Of a stretch of DNA of 64,000 nucleotides, positions 60,309 through 64,000 are shown one piece after another. The position numbers were made by a program, and so were the translations under genes. The notes below the pieces were generated by a model. It was not told where the DNA came from. It made no database searches and saw nothing but the letters and a program-made list of their open reading frames with translations. This DNA comes from Tubulanus polymorphus (taxonomy: Eukaryota > Nemertea > Palaeonemertea > Tubulaniformes > Tubulanidae). The first letter of the stretch is position 1, and each line of letters opens with the position of its first letter. The stretch lies in the NCBI RefSeq assembly GCF_964204645.1, contig NC_134029.1, positions 22,276,450 to 22,340,449 on the forward strand. The letters run 5' to 3'.

Positions 60309-63300
60309 TTAAGAATCGCCGTTGCATTGAAGTGATTTCTTAGACAGTTTCAGTTCCTCACTGGTAGTTTCTTCTTTATGCTGCTTAAGAACTTCAGATC
60401 CCTGAAATATCAAAACAAAGATATAGATATCTTTATTAACTAAAGCGCCTGAATTGTCACGCTTATTGTATAGAGTAAACCACTACATACCTGAGTGATG
60501 CCCCAGGCATCCGGTTTAGAACAACTCGGGCAATATGGACGGCCACTGGCTGGTCTTAGATTCTCCCAGTATTCGCGAGTCGCTCTACAAAGTATAATTA
60601 ATCGTTTGAATGAAACCTTAAAACAATTTAGTTTCATGGAATAGCAATCAATTCATGACTTATCCTTACCTAGCTCTAACCCATGGCTTTGTGTGCATCT
60701 TTAAGCCTCCGGCCCATTGGATATGTTTCTCTGAACCGGCGGGCAGTTTACCCCCTCGCTCGGCGCTCAGTTCCTCGGCTATAGCCCGGATGTGGTACGC
60801 CTCGAATCCGCAACAACCACCGATGAATCGTACACCCAATTCCCAAGCATCCCTCGCGTATTTATGCATGTCAAAACGTGTGCAGATTCGGGGTTCAAGA
60901 CCTACAACACAAAATAAAACCATTTCAAATACCTGTTAAGTGTAGATTCCACAAATACTTGGCGGGCATATTCACTTACCGAATGGAAATTCTGGTAGAT
61001 CAATGAATCCTTGCTTGTTAGTATCGGGAGTTTTAAATGCGAGTGGTTGGGCCATCAAATACGGTTTGAGACCTTCCTTATCGAGTGCGGCCTTCATTAA
61101 ACGCAATCCTTCCAATTCGACCTCGGGATCGAAATGACAGTTCAAACCGACAATATCGGCTTCTGTAAAACACAATTGTACAAGACGATGAATTAAAAGC
61201 TATCAGGAAAACCGTAGATAAACAGATTGGAAACTGCAAAGTTGATGTTCAATTGTCTTTGGTCTATTTTGTACAGTGGAACCTCATCACAATGAACTTC
61301 AGGGGACCAGAAAATCAGTTTTAGTTCGTTATATTGAGCATGAAGTTATCAATAACTGATAAATTGTTATATCTGAGTTCATTATAACGAGGTTGCGCTT
61401 TATGTAGTGTAGGCCTATGCTCTTTGATAAAGTCAATATCTGATGGTTATTCACACGGAAGGTTTTGTCTCCTTCGCAACAAGTAAAACCCGAATCCCGT
61501 CTCACCGAGAGATTTATATCATTAAACATTGCGTCTAACTATTAGGTCATTGACAATAGATGACAAAAGAATTAACTCACTGGCTCTAGCCATACGAACA
61601 GCACATTCTCCAACAGATACTCCATGTAAATCACCCTCCGGTCCGATACACATCGTAGCAGCGACCGGCATTTTCGATTCCAAACATACTTCTATCGCCC
61701 ACTCCATCTCTTCAACATGTTCGAAGTACTAAAAATTGTTGAAGAAGAATTCAAATTAAAATCATAAATCGGAAGAAACTGAGTTTAAACAGAAATATTT
61801 TTCTGATGATAGTTGAAATTTGAAGAATAAAATTTATCCACATATTCAAAGAATTATAAGAGCCTTACCTATTTAGATTATAATGGGTCAATCAACAAAT
61901 TACACATGTATTAACATGTAGGTCTATGTTTGTCCTATTAATACAACTTTGTGTATCGTAGATATTCATATTGATAACCCATTAAGTCTTATGATAAAGA
62001 GAAAATGTTAAGTTGTTTTGCGTTCAATAATCTCCTTCGAACTGGTTCTATCAAGAATTTCAAATACCCGGTAATAATATATCATCTTTGTTTACTGGAG
62101 GATCTCATTTAGAGGTTAGATATCTAATGACCTGAATCTAGTACACTACACAGTAAAATATGTCAACAATGAATGATAGCAGGATGTGGCATCTTGCCAA
62201 TTGAATTGTATGCAAACACCAGCTGCGCGATCATGCAAATGAAATACAGCGTGCCGCAGAATCAGATAGGCCTACATCACATGGCTTATATCAGTCAAAT
62301 AGGAAAAAATAGACCGACATTCAGCAGCTGGTTATCAATACAGTGGATGGAGCCTATTCAATTATCTATATTGGCTATAACAAACCTGGAATTTCTTCCC
62401 AAATAGAATTTTAAGCATCTCATATTGGATACAACACACAAACTATATTGGTTTAATAACGAACAGGGGCCAGAGGTACTCGGTTTCATGAAAAAGTTTA
62501 AGCTTAAATCAGTTAAGTTTGAATTGCTGTCCTCATTCAAAGTATGATGAAACCAATGGCAATTACACCAAAAATTGTAGGTAAACTTTTTCGTGAAACT
62601 GAACCCAGTTCCTCAAAATTTGGTTGAATAGATAAAATGGTAACAATGAAGTTTACATTGTCACTTTGCCACAGGTAAACTAAAACCAATTTCTGAGCAT
62701 CCGACACCTCAATTTTCGGGTCACCCAAAATTCGTTGTCTGCATGTCTGATATACTGGCATACAAAATTTTTAATTTTACTCACTTCCGCAATTAGGAAA
62801 TCAACGCCATTTTGAACAAAAACTTCGACTTGATGACGGAATTCTTTCTGTGTCGCTTCTTTGCCCAATCCGCTGAGATACGTAGGGGTTTGTGATAGAC
62901 CGCCAGCAACCAATGCATCGCCTTCAGCTGCAACGCTTTTGGCTAAATCACACGCCGCTTTGTTTATACTTCTTCCCTGAAAAATTCAAAACTCGTTTTA
63001 TAAAAAATGCAGATTTTGCAGATAATCTCGCAATAATGTGCAATAATAAATAAATAAATCCCTAGTACGGTAATTGCGTACAGAATATTTATCTTGGGCA
63101 ACATTGCCACGGTTTTGAAGTTTGTCATCGCTTGCGTAAAAAGTGAATGCTTGCATAACATCAGAACCTGCCCTCAAGAACTCCCTGTGAAGCTGACGAA
63201 CTGAAAATCAAGAAATCATGCATTGAGCATTCTGGAAATAACAAAGATTACCCAAACGACAGCACTAAGCAAATTCTGGCTGAACTCTTCAAGCCCATGA

Positions 63301-63655
63301 TCAATAAATTTAAAATGATATTTTTATTGATTAAGCATAACATCCATCCATACATAGAACTGTAGTAGGATCCATTGCTCTATCACAGGCACTACACAAA
63401 CTAACCTGCTTCAGGGTGTTCCACACAAGCCTCTGGGGTCCAAGGCCCTGCTTTTACATAACCTCTTTTTTCAAGGGCAAACACAAATCCACCATCACCA
63501 ATCACTGGGCCTTCAGCCAACCTTTCTAAAATCCCTTTCTGTGAAGAGAGGAGAGAGACAGAGATACATTGACATTTGGATTGCAGAGAACAAAATGGCC
63601 ATCATCCATCTAAACACTAAGCGTGAAGCAAGAATAAAGTACCTACCTTAGACAT
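60309..63655 (-). CDS. BHMT: Betaine-homocysteine S-methyltransferase
   Basis: Cytosolic zinc enzyme that moves a methyl group from betaine to homocysteine, giving dimethylglycine and methionine. Nine exons, in order of translation: 63655-63647, 63538-63406, 63200-63082, 62976-62785, 61728-61581, 61162-60980, 60901-60670, 60584-60491, 60401-60309. They join in frame to 400 residues (human enzyme 406). Readable blocks: [131 protein letters not shown] and [15 protein letters not shown]. The three zinc ligands (Cys in GLNC and the GGCC pair) are present. The first coding exon is only nine bases. A MITE-like element lies in the fourth intron. Confidence 0.96.
62478..62608. mobile_element. MITE-like palindromic element, copy 2
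   Basis: Inverted, diverged relative of the element at 50490-50623: it shares CAATGGCAATTACACCAAAAATT (reverse of the first copy's centre) and AAACTTTTTCGTGAAACTG. The GGGCCC tips have decayed. It lies in an intron of the methyltransferase gene. Confidence 0.8.
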
Positions 63656-64000
63656 AGTTGGTGTCTTCTGATTTCCTCAACTTGAAATTCACAACAATGA
63701 TTTGATTGTAATGACCAGCTTCCTTCTTTTGAAAATCACCCAAACCAGCTCAGCATTTATACTACGAATTAGATCAGGTCAATATGCATTACTTATCATG
63801 TAGGTTGAATAGAATGCGTTGGATCAACACAAAAACACGATTAACAGCCTCAAATGAATAATTCTAAAACCTGAATAGTGATAAATATGGATTAGTTTAG
63901 AGAAAACATGCATCAATTCTATTAATCTATATGTCTATGAAGCATTTGTGAATTAAGAATGTTTGTTTACATCCAACCTGCCACCCCTTCAACATGAAAA
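63656..64000 (-). other. Upstream region of the methyltransferase gene
   Basis: Should hold the 5' UTR and promoter on the minus strand. No clear TATA box or further exon recognised. Confidence 0.4.

Overview
This is animal nuclear DNA: AT-rich, with genes split into many short exons by GT-AG introns, a nuclear tRNA-Asn, and fragments of a LINE and of palindromic MITE-like elements. A lophotrochozoan, most likely a mollusc, fits best. The reason is a cluster of secreted Cys-rich peptides fused to an EF-hand extension, an architecture I know from the mussel antifungal mytimycin. The species is not identifiable from what I can see.

Layout. 1-9.5 kb: no exon I can support. 9.5-21.8 kb (+): 16 exons of a GABA-B receptor, subunit-2-like, without its N-terminal exons. 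23.6-32.8 kb (+): a P5B ATPase (ATP13A family) in 26 exons with an unusually long C-terminal tail. 33.5-49.1 kb (+): a tandem array of six secreted peptide genes. Copies 1, 3, 4 and 6 look intact; copies 2 and 5 are pseudogenes. Broken copies of the 3' end of the ATP13A gene lie between them, so the array grew by duplication of units that included the end of the neighbouring gene. A LINE 3' fragment sits in an intron of copy 2. 50.2-55.05 kb (+): a soluble guanylate cyclase beta subunit with two candidate N-terminal exons. 55.5 kb (+): tRNA-Asn(GTT). 57.2-59.2 kb (+): a FEM1B-like ubiquitin ligase receptor in one coding exon. 60.3-63.7 kb (-): betaine-homocysteine S-methyltransferase in nine exons.

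The long genes are unrelated housekeeping and signalling genes. The most interesting region is the peptide array. Each copy has a TATA box, and 18-23 bp upstream of it a Rel/Dorsal-type kappaB-like site (degenerate in copies 4 and 5). Each has an untranslated first exon, a signal peptide plus a short cationic Cys-rich core ended by Lys-Arg, and two EF-hand loops. The core has a symmetric six-Cys pattern in the most distant copies (1 and 6). Two copies have lost the outermost Cys at both ends, which suggests these two form one disulfide. The reading is an innate-immunity peptide family that is expanding and decaying in place; function is inferred, not shown.
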